This document shows, piece by piece, positions 9,858-18,208 of a DNA stretch of 64,000 bases. Position 1 is the stretch's first letter, and every line of letters begins with the position of its first letter. Under the pieces are notes generated by a model. It was given only the letters and a program-made list of their open reading frames with translations, was not told the DNA's origin and did not search any database. The position numbers were made by a program, and so were the translations under genes. The stretch comes from Clostridium transplantifaecale (lineage in GTDB: Bacteria > Bacillota > Clostridia > Lachnospirales > Lachnospiraceae): positions 744,001 through 808,000 of the forward strand of contig NZ_UYZY01000002.1 of assembly GCF_900626075.1 (NCBI RefSeq), in the 5' to 3' direction.

Positions 9858-10493
9858 ATGAGACTACGCCATATACCGGGCGCAGAGCAGATGATAGAGG
9901 AAAGCCCCTACGTAATTCAGAAACCGGAAGAGCGGAAGGGAAAGTGGCATGAGGTATTTGGGAATCATAATCCGATTCATATAGAAGTAGGCATGGGCAA
10001 GGGCAAATTCATCATGGAACTGGCCCGGACAAACCCAGAAGTTAACTATATCGGCATAGAACGGTATTCGACCGTAATGCTGAAAGCGCTCCAGAAGAGA
10101 GAGCAGCTTCAGCTGTCTAATATTTATTTTATGTGTGTTGACGCTAAAAACATGGCTGAAATTTTTGAGCCGGGCGAGGTCGCCAGGATTTACCTGAATT
10201 TTTCCGATCCGTGGCCCAAGGACAGACATGCCAAGAGAAGGCTTACATCACCTCAGTTTATGGAGGTATACGATAAAATTTTGAGCAGAGACGGCAGAGT
10301 GGAATTCAAGACGGATAACAGGGGACTTTTCGATTACTCCCTGGAATCGGTGCCTGAAGCGGGATGGAAAATCCTTGAATCTACATTCGATCTTCATCAC
10401 AGCGAGATGGCGGAAGGAAACGTAATGACCGAATATGAAACAAAGTTTGCGGCAGAGGGAAAACCAATCTGCAAGCTGACGGCTGTCAGATAG
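9858..10493 (+). CDS. trmB: tRNA (guanine-N7-)-methyltransferase
   Basis: 211 aa, standard length for TrmB, which methylates G46 of the tRNA variable loop using SAM. Motifs seen are the SAM-binding segment HIEVGMGKGKFIMELA (about residue 38), NYIGIERYSTVMLKALQK, and the signature LNFSDPWPKDRHAKRRL (about 115-130) whose D-P-W-P-K-x-x-H is diagnostic. The start is supported by the upstream AGGAGG ending 6 nt before the ATG at 9858. It is likely followed by readthrough to the small gene and thioredoxin. Confidence 0.96.
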   Translation: MRLRHIPGAEQMIEESPYVIQKPEERKGKWHEVFGNHNPIHIEVGMGKGKFIMELARTNPEVNYIGIERYSTVMLKALQKREQLQLSNIYFMCVDAKNMAEIFEPGEVARIYLNFSDPWPKDRHAKRRLTSPQFMEVYDKILSRDGRVEFKTDNRGLFDYSLESVPEAGWKILESTFDLHHSEMAEGNVMTEYETKFAAEGKPICKLTAVR

Positions 10494-10591
10494 AATACGA
10501 ATGTGAGAAAGCGCGCCGAAAGCGCTGCCGGTAATCTGTATGCGGTGAATCCGCATATAATGTAGCAAACAGCAGACGGCAGGTGTGCAGA

Positions 10592-10735
10592 ATGAGTATG
10601 AAGGCCAGGATTACCCGTGAATTGTCGAAGGCGACCAGTGACAAGACGGAACTTAATAAAACCGTTTTGAAATGGAAAAAGCATTTTGACGAGGTGGGTA
10701 AGGTGATAGACACTGACAGAAAAAAGAAGAAGTAG
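10592..10735 (+). CDS. Small basic protein, 47 aa, unknown function
   Basis: ATG at 10592 to TAG at 10735, with a weak purine stretch (GTGTGCAG) upstream. The product (MSMKARITRELSKATSDKTEL... ending DRKKKK) is highly charged with predicted helices. It lies 99 nt after trmB and 12 nt before thioredoxin, with the trx SD overlapping its stop region, suggesting cotranscription. No family is recognised. Confidence 0.55.
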   Translation: MSMKARITRELSKATSDKTELNKTVLKWKKHFDEVGKVIDTDRKKKK

Positions 10736-10747
10736 GAGGAGCTGCGA

Positions 10748-11065
10748 ATGGAGACAAGATTTACGAGTGAGAATTTTGAAACAGAAGTTTTAAAATCAAA
10801 TATACCGGTGCTGGTAGATTTTTATGCAGACTGGTGCGGCCCGTGTAAACTGATGGCGCCCGTAGTCGAACAGCTGGCCAGTGAATACGACGGCAGGATA
10901 AAGGTCGGTAAAGTAAATATAGACGAGAGCGCAGATCTGGCTATGAAATACGGAGTCATGTCAATTCCTACCCTGATTGTGTTCAGCAAGGGCCAGGTGA
11001 TCCGGAAAGAAGTCGGAGTACAGACAAAAGCGACCATCGTGAAGGCGATTAACCAGGCTATCTGA
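10748..11065 (+). CDS. trxA: Thioredoxin
   Basis: 105 aa with the active site WCGPC at residues ~28-32, the cis-proline block MSIPTLIVF and the terminal helix. It reduces disulphides in cytosolic proteins and is recycled by thioredoxin reductase (not in this window). SD AGGAGG ends 8 nt before the ATG. Length and fold blocks are typical of TrxA. Confidence 0.96.
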   Translation: METRFTSENFETEVLKSNIPVLVDFYADWCGPCKLMAPVVEQLASEYDGRIKVGKVNIDESADLAMKYGVMSIPTLIVFSKGQVIRKEVGVQTKATIVKAINQAI

Positions 11066-11101
11066 TGACTGGCGCCGGGCCGGTACGGCCGCGATTGGAC
11101 T

Positions 11102-11149
11102 GATAAAACTGAATAATCATAAAACTGAATAATGATAAAACCGAATAAA
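11102..11149 (+). repeat. Three tandem 16-bp repeats downstream of trxA
   Basis: GATAAAACTGAATAAT, CATAAAACTGAATAAT and GATAAAACCGAATAAA follow each other with no gap between trxA and the lysR-type gene. No stem-loop is formed. Function unknown. Confidence 0.8.
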
Positions 11150-11259
11150 GATCAATTTTGGAGAGGGTGTTGCGAAATCACTTGAGAAGAGTGGAGGAGT
11201 GGCACCTTCTTTTGTGTGAGTGACGGTCATTGTTTTTAGTGGGGAGGAGGAACTGAATT

Positions 11260-12171
11260 ATGACACTGATTCAGTTAAAGTATGCGATCACAGTTGCCGG
11301 TGCGAATTCAATGAACGAGGCGTCCAGGCTGCTTTTTATCTCACAGCCAAGCCTGTCGGCCGCTATCCGGGAGCTGGAGAACGAGATTGGCGTGGAACTG
11401 TTTAAAAGGACGAACCGCGGGGTTTTCGTAACGCCGGAGGGGGAGGAATTTATCGGCTATGCCAGGCAGGTGGTCGAGCAGTACCAGCTGATTGAGACAA
11501 AGTATGTGTCCAAGGAGAGTACGAAAAAGAAGTTCAGTGTTTCCATGCAGCATTACACATTTTCCGTCAATGCCTTTGTGGAGATGGTCAAGCAGTTTGG
11601 AATGGATGAGTATGAGTTTGCCATCCATGAGACGAAGACGTATGAGGTGATCGAGGATGTAAAGAATTTTAAGAGTGAGATAGGAATTCTGTATATCAAC
11701 GATTTTAACCGCAAGGTCCTGACGAAACTGTTCCATCAGTTTGATCTGGGATTCCATGAGATACTGAAATGCAGCATTTACGTCTATATGTGGAAGGGGC
11801 ATCCGCTGGCAAAGCGGGAGCTGATTACGCTTCAGGAGCTGGAGGAGTATCCCTGCCTCTCATTTGAACAGGGCAATTATAATTCTTTTTATTTTGCTGA
11901 GGAAGTCCTCAGTACTTACGATTACAAGCGCCTGATCAAGGTCAATGACAGGGCTACGATCTTAAACCTGATGGTAGGGCTGAACGGTTACACGCTCTGC
12001 TGCGGTATTATCTGCGAGGAATTGAACGGCACCGATTTCTGTGCGGTGCGGCTGGACAGTGACGAGGTTATGTCGATTGGGTATCTGGCGCGGAAAGGGA
12101 TGGCTATCAGCCCTCTGGGACAGAAATATCTGGAGGAGATTGCGAAGTACAGGGATAAGGCGCTGCGGTAG
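11260..12171 (+). CDS. LysR-family transcriptional regulator
   Basis: 303 aa. The N-terminal winged helix-turn-helix (residues 1-65: LIQLKYAITVAGANSMNEASRLLFISQPSLSAAIRELENEIGVELFKRTNRGVFVT) is textbook LysR; the remainder is the effector-binding domain. A GGAGG ribosome site lies 8 nt upstream of the ATG. It precedes metNIQ by 335 nt in the same direction, so it may regulate that transporter, but this is inference from position. Its last codons (DKALR) are the first unit of a tandem repeat that continues past the stop. Confidence 0.92.
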   Translation: MTLIQLKYAITVAGANSMNEASRLLFISQPSLSAAIRELENEIGVELFKRTNRGVFVTPEGEEFIGYARQVVEQYQLIETKYVSKESTKKKFSVSMQHYTFSVNAFVEMVKQFGMDEYEFAIHETKTYEVIEDVKNFKSEIGILYINDFNRKVLTKLFHQFDLGFHEILKCSIYVYMWKGHPLAKRELITLQELEEYPCLSFEQGNYNSFYFAEEVLSTYDYKRLIKVNDRATILNLMVGLNGYTLCCGIICEELNGTDFCAVRLDSDEVMSIGYLARKGMAISPLGQKYLEEIAKYRDKALR

Positions 12172-12318
12172 GGGATAAGGCGCTGGGGTGAGGTATAAGG
12201 CACTGCATAAGGTATAAACGCTGCGGTAAGGTATAAGGCGCTGCGGCAGGGTATAAGGCGTTGTAGTAGGGTATAAGGCGCTGCAGTAAGATATAAGGCA
12301 CTCTGCGGCAGAGAGATA
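12152..12318 (+). repeat. Minisatellite of about eight ~19-20-bp units
   Basis: Units of the type TATAAGGCGCTGCGGTAGGG repeat imperfectly from the last codons of the LysR gene to about 12318, with variants such as TATAAGGCACTGCATAAGG and TATAAGGCGTTGTAGTAGGG. There are no spacers between units, so this is not a CRISPR. Units differ by point changes and 1-2-nt indels. It fills most of the gap between lysR and metN. Confidence 0.85.
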
Positions 12319-12368
12319 AGATGCAGCAGTAGGCGCAGAGCAGAAGAAAATAAAAGATTGTGGTACAG

Positions 12369-12411
12369 GCGGCTGGCTATAGGTTTATCCTATAACTAGC
12401 TGCATTTTTTA
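12369..12411 (+). terminator. Stem-loop with T-run upstream of metN
   Basis: GCGGCTGGCTATAGG and CCTATAACTAGCTGC can pair (TATAGG/CCTATA core plus outer GC pairs, some mismatches) and are followed by ATTTTTT. It may end the lysR transcript or act as an attenuator ahead of the transporter operon. I could not recognise a T-box or SAM riboswitch here. Confidence 0.55.
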
Positions 12412-12506
12412 TGAATTAGCGCAACAATCAGGGAGGTGATATACTGTGATGCATCAGAAGCGAGACGGTTTTTGAAAAACGTCTCAGGGCAAGAGGGGGA
12501 TGGAAT

Positions 12507-13505
12507 GTGATACGGTTTGAACATGTCAGCAAAGAGTATTCCTCGCGGAGCGGTGAGGTTGTGGCGGTGCGGAATGTGTCTCTGGAAATAGAAAAAGGTG
12601 AAATATTCGGTATTATCGGATTCTCCGGCGCAGGGAAGTCCACATTGGTACGGTGTATCAATCTGCTGGAGGTTCCAACCAAGGGAAGTGTTTATTTCGA
12701 TGGCGTGGATTTGACAAAGGTGAGCGCCGGGGAGCTGCGGAATTACCGCCGCAAGATAGGAATGATTTTTCAGCAGTTCAACCTCCTGGAGCAGAGAAAT
12801 GTCATAGACAATGTCTGTTATCCTCTGGAGATTGCCGGAGCCAAACGGAACCAGTGCAGGGAGCGGGCAAGGAAACTGCTGAAGCTGGTGGATTTGGAGG
12901 AAAAGGAAAACGCCTATCCGGCACAGCTTTCGGGAGGACAGAAGCAGAGAGTGGCGATTGCACGGGCTCTTGCAACCGAGCCGGAAGTGCTTCTCTGCGA
13001 CGAGGCAACCAGCGCGCTGGATCCCATAACAACGAGAGCGATTCTGGAACTGCTGAAACAGATTAATGAGCGTCTGGGTGTCACAATTGTGGTAATTACC
13101 CATGAGATGAAGGTGGTGCAGCAGATTTGCACCAGAGTGGCCGTAATGAACGGCGGGAGCATCGAGGAGACCGGCACGGTCCGGGATGTCTTCCTGAATC
13201 CGAAGACGGAGACGGCCCGCAGGCTGATTCTTCCGGACAAAACAGGCCTGGAAGAGACGGATGGGAAACATGTGCTACGGATTGCATTTGACGGCCAGTC
13301 GGCGTCGGAACCCGTTATATCGGCTCTCAGCCTGAGCTGCAATGCAATGGTAAGCATTCTTGGGGCCAATACGGAGAACATAGGCGGCAAGGCCTACGGC
13401 CAGATGTTGATTGAACTGCCGGAGGACAGGGAGAAAGTAGAAAAGATACAAAAATACCTGAAGGAACACCGTATTTATTTTGAGGAAGGAGGCGCAGGTG
13501 CATGA
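12507..13505 (+). CDS. metN: Methionine-type ABC transporter ATP-binding protein
   Basis: 332 aa. Walker A GFSGAGKST (~38-46), Q-loop FQQFNLL, signature LSGGQKQRVAIARAL, Walker B VLLCDEATSALDP and a C-terminal ~75-residue NIL-type regulatory domain (ISALSLSCNAMVSILGANTENIGGKAYGQMLIELP) which is typical of MetN and senses methionine in known transporters. GTG start with AGAGGGGGA upstream. The 3' end overlaps metI by 4 nt. Confidence 0.93.
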   Translation: MIRFEHVSKEYSSRSGEVVAVRNVSLEIEKGEIFGIIGFSGAGKSTLVRCINLLEVPTKGSVYFDGVDLTKVSAGELRNYRRKIGMIFQQFNLLEQRNVIDNVCYPLEIAGAKRNQCRERARKLLKLVDLEEKENAYPAQLSGGQKQRVAIARALATEPEVLLCDEATSALDPITTRAILELLKQINERLGVTIVVITHEMKVVQQICTRVAVMNGGSIEETGTVRDVFLNPKTETARRLILPDKTGLEETDGKHVLRIAFDGQSASEPVISALSLSCNAMVSILGANTENIGGKAYGQMLIELPEDREKVEKIQKYLKEHRIYFEEGGAGA

Positions 13506-14161
13506 GCCGGGAAATGATTCTGCTTTTATTAAAAGGAACGGGGGAAAGCCTGTATATGACATTATTTTCTTCCGCTATGGCCTACCTGTTTGGAATTCCC
13601 CTTGGAGTTCTCCTCTATGTGACGGACAGCGGAGGGATTTGCAGAAACAGGAAGATAAATACCATTGCGGGCGTTGTGATCAATTTACTGCGTTCAGTGC
13701 CTTTTCTGATTCTGCTGGTAGCGATTCTGCCGTTCACGCGGCTGGTTGCAGGGACGACGATAGGTTCTACGGCCACGGTGGTGCCGTTAATAGTTGCGGC
13801 TACGCCCTTTGTGGCACGGCTGGTGGAATCTTCGCTGAAAGAGGTTAACTACGGCGTGATTGAGGCGGCCAGGGCCATGGGTTCCTCGCCGATGCAGATT
13901 GTACGCAAGGTGCTCATTCCCGAAGCGGGACCGTCCCTGCTGGTGGGAAGTACAATAGCCGTTGCCACCATTCTCGGATATTCGGCAATGGCGGGATTCA
14001 CCGGAGGAGGAGGCCTGGGGGCAATCGCCATCAACTACGGATACTACCGTTACCAGTCGGGGACAATGCTTGTCACGGTGGTGCTGCTGGTCGTTATCGT
14101 CCAGCTATTTCAGGAATTTGGGATTCGGCTTGTACAGCGGGTGGATAAGAGAAGCCGGTGA
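13502..14161 (+). CDS. metI: Methionine-type ABC transporter permease
   Basis: 219 aa, about five membrane helices, with the coupling motif EAARAMGSSPMQIVRKVLIPEA (~120-140) that docks on the ATPase. Length matches MetI. Overlap with metN and the following substrate-binding lipoprotein define a complete MetNIQ-type importer. Confidence 0.93.
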   Translation: MSREMILLLLKGTGESLYMTLFSSAMAYLFGIPLGVLLYVTDSGGICRNRKINTIAGVVINLLRSVPFLILLVAILPFTRLVAGTTIGSTATVVPLIVAATPFVARLVESSLKEVNYGVIEAARAMGSSPMQIVRKVLIPEAGPSLLVGSTIAVATILGYSAMAGFTGGGGLGAIAINYGYYRYQSGTMLVTVVLLVVIVQLFQEFGIRLVQRVDKRSR

Positions 14162-14408
14162 TTAGGCGGGCCGGCATGAATGGAACAGAAGGGAATGAAA
14201 CATAGAGACCGGGCAGAAAGGACGGAACAGCAGGAATAGAGGAACTGAAACGGAATCGCTGAGAAAAAGCAGCAGAGACAGAACAGATGAAGCAGAGGAA
14301 CTCAGATAGAGCAACAGAGATAAGGCAGCAGAGACAGGAAAGTAAACAAAAAATCACATATAAAATAAAAACATTAAAAAGTGAGCAATTTTAAGGAGGA
14401 AAAAGATT
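14162..14408 (+). other. Purine-rich, pyrimidine-poor gap between metI and metQ
   Basis: This 247-bp gap has a top strand made largely of GA-rich words (AGCAGCAGAGACAG, GAACAGATGAAGCAGAGG, GCAACAGAGATAAGGCAGCAGAGACAGG) with few pyrimidines until about 14340, where an AT-rich stretch and the metQ ribosome site (AAGGAGG) begin. The words look like a degraded short tandem repeat. No ORF with a ribosome site, no hairpin and no promoter is convincing. Confidence 0.6.
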
Positions 14409-15230
14409 ATGAAAAAGGGATTAATTGCAGTATTAGCAGGAGTTTGTGTAGTATCAACAGCCTTGTCCGGCTGCGGAAAGCCGGCCGCTGCAAGCGAGAA
14501 GGATACAGTCATCAAAGTAGGGGCGAGTGTAACGCCCCACAGCGAGATTCTTAATGCCGCAAAGGAAGAATTAAAAGCCAAAGGCTATGATTTGGAGGTT
14601 GTGGAATACAACGATTATGTCCTGCCCAATACGGCCCTGGAAAACGGAGAGCTGGATGCCAATTATTTTCAGCATCAGCCTTACCTGGACAATTTCAACG
14701 AAGAAAATAAAACACATCTTGTGTCGGCTGTAAAAGTGCATTTTGAGCCATTTGGCATTTATGGAGGAAAAACTACCGATCTGGAGGCGCTAAAGGAGGG
14801 GGCGATCGTTGCCGTTCCCAACGACACCACCAATGAGGCGAGGGCGCTGCTGCTTCTGGAGGCTCAGGGGCTGCTGACACTTAAGGAAGATGCCGGCCTT
14901 ACGGCGACGGCAGTCGACATCAGGGAAAATCCGCTGAACCTGGAAATCAAGGAACTGGAAGCCGCTCAGCTGGCCCGCTCCCTGCAGGATGTGGATATCG
15001 CCTGCATCAACGGAAACTATGCGCTGGAAGCCGGGTTAGAAACAAAAGATACTCTGGCCGTTGAGGCATCCGACTCACTGGCAGCCCAGGCTTATGCCAA
15101 TATTCTTGCGGTAAAGGAAGGAAACGAAAGCACGGAAAAGACAAAGGCTCTGAGTGAAGCGCTGACTTCGGATACGGTTAAGAAATTTATCAATGAAAAA
15201 TATGACGGAGCGGTTGTGCCGGTATTCTAA
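14409..15230 (+). CDS. metQ: Methionine-type substrate-binding lipoprotein
   Basis: 273 aa. Signal peptide with lipobox LSGC (Cys at residue 21), then the NlpA/MetQ fold (KVGASVTPHSEILNAAKEELKAKGYDLEVVEYNDYVLPNTALENGELDANYFQHQPYLDNFN). This is the extracellular binding protein, lipid-anchored, for methionine or a related amino acid. Ribosome site AAGGAGG ends 9 nt before the ATG. Confidence 0.93.
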   Translation: MKKGLIAVLAGVCVVSTALSGCGKPAAASEKDTVIKVGASVTPHSEILNAAKEELKAKGYDLEVVEYNDYVLPNTALENGELDANYFQHQPYLDNFNEENKTHLVSAVKVHFEPFGIYGGKTTDLEALKEGAIVAVPNDTTNEARALLLLEAQGLLTLKEDAGLTATAVDIRENPLNLEIKELEAAQLARSLQDVDIACINGNYALEAGLETKDTLAVEASDSLAAQAYANILAVKEGNESTEKTKALSEALTSDTVKKFINEKYDGAVVPVF

Positions 15231-15293
15231 ATAAAAGCTAAATAAAAGAACAGTGAAATACGACACCGGGAAAAAGATAAAGAGCGACTGTAA

Positions 15294-15326
15294 AAAGGGC
15301 GGAACGAGTGCTTCCTGCCCTCTTTA
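15294..15326 (+). terminator. Stem-loop terminator of the metNIQ transcript
   Basis: AAGGGCGGAA and TTCCTGCCCTCTT pair around a CGAGTGC loop with a one-base bulge, then TTATAGTT follows. It lies 63 nt after the metQ stop. Confidence 0.6.
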
Positions 15327-15415
15327 TAGTTGTAAGGTTTAAGGCCTCAAAATGGGAGAGATTTAATTAAATATATAATTCAGACATAATTTTTACAAGA
15401 TTTTTAAAAAAGAGG

Positions 15416-15444
15416 TTGACATTTTATGATGATTGAGATAGAAT
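15416..15444 (+). promoter_or_regulatory. Promoter of tRNA-Lys
   Basis: TTGACA, 17 bp, TAGAAT, ending 41 bp before the mature tRNA. Strong match to sigma-A consensus. Confidence 0.75.
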
Positions 15445-15485
15445 AATTCATGCGTCACAAAAAGTGACAAAACAACAATTAATAC

Positions 15486-15558
15486 GCGCCTTTAGCTCAG
15501 TTGGTAGAGCAGTAGACTCTTAATCTATTTGTCCAGGGTTCGAGTCCCTGAAGGCGCA
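15486..15558 (+). tRNA. tRNA-Lys (anticodon CTT)
   Basis: 73-nt cloverleaf: acceptor GCGCCTT/AAGGCGC, D-arm AGCTCAGTTGGTAGAGC, anticodon arm GTAGA-CTCTTAA-TCTAT with anticodon CTT, T-arm CAGGG-TTCGAGT-CCCTG, discriminator A, CCA not encoded. It is the integration target of the island: its 3' 43 nt plus the terminator downstream recur at 37294, 49224 and 52025. Confidence 0.97.
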
Positions 15559-15610
15559 CTGAAGAGTGCTGGTTTTGCAGACAGAGAGCTGCGGGGTCGG
15601 CGCTTTTTTT
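15516..15610 (+). repeat. att-like direct repeat, copy 1 (inside tRNA-Lys)
   Basis: 95 bp from the anticodon loop (ACTCTTAATC) through the tRNA 3' end and its terminator to the T-run. The terminator stem is AGTGCTG/CGGCGCT (with GU pairs) followed by seven or more T. Copies 2 and 3 look identical; copy 4 has one G-to-C change. It marks the left border of the island. Confidence 0.93.
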
Positions 15611-15683
15611 TATGCGTGGAAAAGCTAGTGTTTATATAGGTTTGCAGGAAATCAGAAAAATTAAAAATGAGTTGTAATTAGTG

Positions 15684-15713
15684 AAAGCAGTGGGGATTTT
15701 TCCTTACTGCTTT
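15684..15713 (+). terminator. Stem-loop terminator at the left end of element 1
   Basis: AAAGCAGT and ACTGCTTT form a perfect 8-bp stem with a T-rich tail (TTTTTTTG) on the plus strand, isolating element genes from tRNA transcription. Confidence 0.75.
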
Positions 15714-15730
15714 TTTTGTTGGAGGATAGT

Positions 15731-15754
15731 GGTTGCAGTTTGGTTGCATATTTG
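15731..15754 (+). repeat. Arm-type repeat, left (putative integrase site)
   Basis: GGTTGCAGTTTGGTTGCATA here matches GGTTGCAATTTGGCTGCAAA at 37173-37194 in the same orientation, each lying inside element 1 within about 220 bp of its end. Paired repeats near both attachment ends are typical arm-binding sites of tyrosine integrases; binding itself is inferred. Confidence 0.55.
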
Positions 15755-15801
15755 CAAAAAAGTGACCGTATAAAATTAATCGGAGTGTGAGGAACGGTGC
15801 T

Positions 15802-16332
15802 ATGAAGAATAAAAAGAAAAAAAATTTTAACAGTATTAGCGATTTGGAGCGGATCGTGAAAATTATTAATGAGGCGTATGAATTATTAGGCGAATGCGAA
15901 AGAAAGAGATTAAAGGAGAATGTATCGAAGTTAAAAGCTGCGTTTCTGGGGGCATCCATAGGAAAAGGATTTTCTATAATACTATTGCTATATATGGATG
16001 AAAAGAGAAGGTTTGATACTGTGATGCCATTCAACCACTATCTATATAAAAAAACATTTATGAAAGGGGTATTAAATGGTGCACTGATGTCAAATATACC
16101 GGCTGCCGTTTTATCGAGAGTAGGGTTTTTATGGGCGGAGCACTTATTAAGCGAGCAGTTATTGAAAGAAGAGATGCTGCTTTGTTTTGAAATTCGAGAA
16201 CTACTCCTTATTTTAGAAAAGGGGGTGGAACAAGAGGATGCCCGAGGGGATGAACGTACTAGGGAGATAGAGACTATTGTTATATTACTGAAAAGAGCAC
16301 TGAAGGAAATGGAGGAAGACTTAAAAGTATGA
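15802..16332 (+). CDS. Hypothetical protein, left end of element 1
   Basis: 176 aa from the ATG at 15802 (GAGGA 8 nt upstream; an in-frame GTG at 15787 would add five residues). Basic N-terminus, then mostly amphipathic helices; a weakly hydrophobic stretch GASIGKGFSIILLLYM lies near residue 52 and the C-terminus is acidic (REIETIVILLKRALKEMEEDL). No family recognised. It faces the XRE regulator gene convergently. Confidence 0.6.
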   Translation: MKNKKKKNFNSISDLERIVKIINEAYELLGECERKRLKENVSKLKAAFLGASIGKGFSIILLLYMDEKRRFDTVMPFNHYLYKKTFMKGVLNGALMSNIPAAVLSRVGFLWAEHLLSEQLLKEEMLLCFEIRELLLILEKGVEQEDARGDERTREIETIVILLKRALKEMEEDLKV

Positions 16333-16414
16333 AGATATAAGGGTATTAGGATACTTGATGCGCCGTTTTCTGGTAGCTGCAATAAAAAAACCGGATTTCT
16401 CAATCCGGCTGGTA

Positions 16415-16738
16415 TTATTTACGATGATTTTTAATTACCTTTACCATCTCTATAATCATTTCTTTTTCATCATTGGATAATTCCTGTGTCATTTGTACCC
16501 ATAAATTTGAAAGGGTAGTTGAAGAGGGCTCTATAGACTCATGCAAGAGATAATCAATGCTCACACCGAGACGATTTGATAGCTTAATTAACGTTTCTAG
16601 GGTGGGACAGCGTTCTCCTCTCTCGATCTGTCCAATATAGGTGGTGGATACGTTGATAGCCTCTGATAATTTTTCTTGTGTGAGGTTCAATTTTAGACGC
16701 TCTTCTCGGATGCGTCGGCCAAGATCGATGTAGTTCAT
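16415..16738 (-). CDS. XRE-family helix-turn-helix regulator
   Basis: 107 aa. HTH_3 domain at residues 5-62 (IREERLKLNLTQEKLSEAINVSTTYIGQIERGERCPTLETLIKLSNRLGVSIDYLL). The short C-terminal tail (LSNDEKEMIIEMVKVIKNHRK) is common in Clostridia regulators. It is divergent from the 16884-21963 operon, with a 145-bp AT-rich gap, so it is the likely repressor of that operon. Confidence 0.88.
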   Translation of the reverse strand: MNYIDLGRRIREERLKLNLTQEKLSEAINVSTTYIGQIERGERCPTLETLIKLSNRLGVSIDYLLHESIEPSSTTLSNLWVQMTQELSNDEKEMIIEMVKVIKNHRK

Positions 16739-16883
16739 AAAGTAATTCCTCCAATGATATGATTCTACTTTGTTTTTATAAAATTATTAATTAACTAATT
16801 GCTCTAATGTACATAACTAAAAGCTTTATACCGACGATAAATCAATATCTATGCTACATAAAGGAAAGGAGTTTCAAATTAAA

Positions 16884-17000
16884 ATGAAAACAACACTAAG
16901 CGGAAATATTAAACTATTTAAAATGTTTGTAAAATTAATCTTTCATCTTGTTTTATCGGTTTTAGATATATTAGAGGAATTTATAAAAATTAAGAATTAA
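16884..17000 (+). CDS. Small hydrophobic protein, 38 aa, first gene of the AAA/GTPase operon
   Basis: ATG at 16884 to TAA at 17000, with GGAAAGGAG 12 nt upstream. The product MKTTLSGNIKLFKMFVKLIF... is an amphipathic or membrane-seeking helix with a lysine-rich end (EEFIKIKN). Too short for family assignment; position suggests it opens the operon or is a leader peptide. Confidence 0.45.
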   Translation: MKTTLSGNIKLFKMFVKLIFHLVLSVLDILEEFIKIKN

Positions 17001-17157
17001 AATCTAGGTTATATAAATACAACTTGAAAAAATAAACTGAAAGCTGTTATTAGATAAACTATATGTTGTTATGTGCGCGGAGAAATGTTATAATCAATTA
17101 ATAAAGTACCGTATTAAAAATAAAAAGCAAAGACTTATATTATTAGAAGGGAAAGAA

Positions 17158-17310
17158 ATGACGCAAGCAAATAATAGGGTAGAATATATGTGCAGTTGGT
17201 GTGGTAAAAAAGTAATCCGTTTTAAAAATTTGGGTAGACCGATGCCGGGAATATGCCCTAAAAAAAACAATAAAAAACCGCATACATGGGTTAAAAATAG
17301 AGTTTTTTAG
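17158..17310 (+). CDS. Small zinc-ribbon-like protein
   Basis: 50 aa from the ATG at 17158 (GAAGGG 7 nt upstream; an in-frame ATG at 17071 has no ribosome site). CSWCGKK and a later GICPKK give three cysteines plus a histidine (KKPHTW), a plausible zinc knuckle. It ends 16 nt before the AAA ATPase gene and belongs to the same low-GC operon. Function unknown; could be a nucleic-acid or protein adaptor. Confidence 0.6.
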   Translation: MTQANNRVEYMCSWCGKKVIRFKNLGRPMPGICPKKNNKKPHTWVKNRVF

Positions 17311-17326
17311 TAGTAAAGGAGAAAAG

Positions 17327-18208
17327 ATGCCAATTACTTTTACTGAAAAAATGCAGGAACAAAAATCTGACCATATTTGTAAACTATTCAAACCACAAAT
17401 ACATTTGTCGGATGTAATTTTAAATAACGGGATAAAAGAACAGATTTTAGATTTAATTGCAATTCCAGATGTTTGGGAAACAGTATTCGATAAATGGAAA
17501 TTGTCAAAGGTTGTTAATAAAATACCCAAAATGGCCGTAAATTTTTATGGACAGTCGGGAACTGGTAAAACAATGATTGCAAATGCTATTGCTACAGAAA
17601 CAGAGAAGATGATTTTGCAAGTAAATTACGCGGAAATTGAATCAAAGTATGTTGGAGAAACATCGAAAAATCTTACAGATGTCTTTAAAACGGCTACAGA
17701 AACAGATGCAATACTTTTATTTGATGAAGCTGATGCTCTTTTAAGTCGGAGAGTGACGGATATGAAAAATGCATTAGATGTGAGCGTAAACCAAACACGT
17801 TCAGTTTTACTAAATCTGTTAGACGAATATACAGGTATGGTGATATTTACAACAAATTTTATTAGTAACTTTGATTCTGCATTTATGAGACGAATTCCTT
17901 ATCATATTAAAATTGATTTACCGGATTTGCAGGCTAGAGAAAATTTGTGGAGTCATTATTTAATTGATGAGTTGCCTAATAATGTAAATCAGCAAGAGCT
18001 TGTTTTTAATTATCCCAAGGTTAGTGGAGCGGATATTGTCAATTCTATTGTCACTGCCGCTATAAAAGCTGCGCGGAATAAAGAAAAACTTGTAGAACAA
18101 AAATATATAGAGGAAGCACTAAATAACTTACAAGCTAGCAGAGCTGAAAACTACTGTTCAAATGTTGCATTTTCTAAATCAGAAGTGACAGAGTTAGAAA
18201 GGGGATGA
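17327..18208 (+). CDS. AAA+ ATPase (FtsH/spastin-like AAA domain)
   Basis: 293 aa. Walker A GQSGTGKT (~72-79), Walker B AILLFDEADALL (~128-139), sensor 1 VIFTTNF, and an arginine pair in FMRRIPYHIKIDLP followed by a small helical lid. This is a single classical AAA module with a ~65-residue N-terminal segment; no protease or nuclease domain is fused. Such stand-alone ATPases usually remodel a partner, here possibly the GTPases or the membrane protein encoded downstream. The stop overlaps the next start by 4 nt. Confidence 0.88.
   Translation: MPITFTEKMQEQKSDHICKLFKPQIHLSDVILNNGIKEQILDLIAIPDVWETVFDKWKLSKVVNKIPKMAVNFYGQSGTGKTMIANAIATETEKMILQVNYAEIESKYVGETSKNLTDVFKTATETDAILLFDEADALLSRRVTDMKNALDVSVNQTRSVLLNLLDEYTGMVIFTTNFISNFDSAFMRRIPYHIKIDLPDLQARENLWSHYLIDELPNNVNQQELVFNYPKVSGADIVNSIVTAAIKAARNKEKLVEQKYIEEALNNLQASRAENYCSNVAFSKSEVTELERG

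Noticed and set aside
12152..12318. CRISPR array
   Set aside because: Units are contiguous with no spacers and drift in sequence and length, so this is a minisatellite.
12412..12506. SAM riboswitch or T-box before metN
   Set aside because: No conserved core could be matched by eye; only short hairpins are seen.
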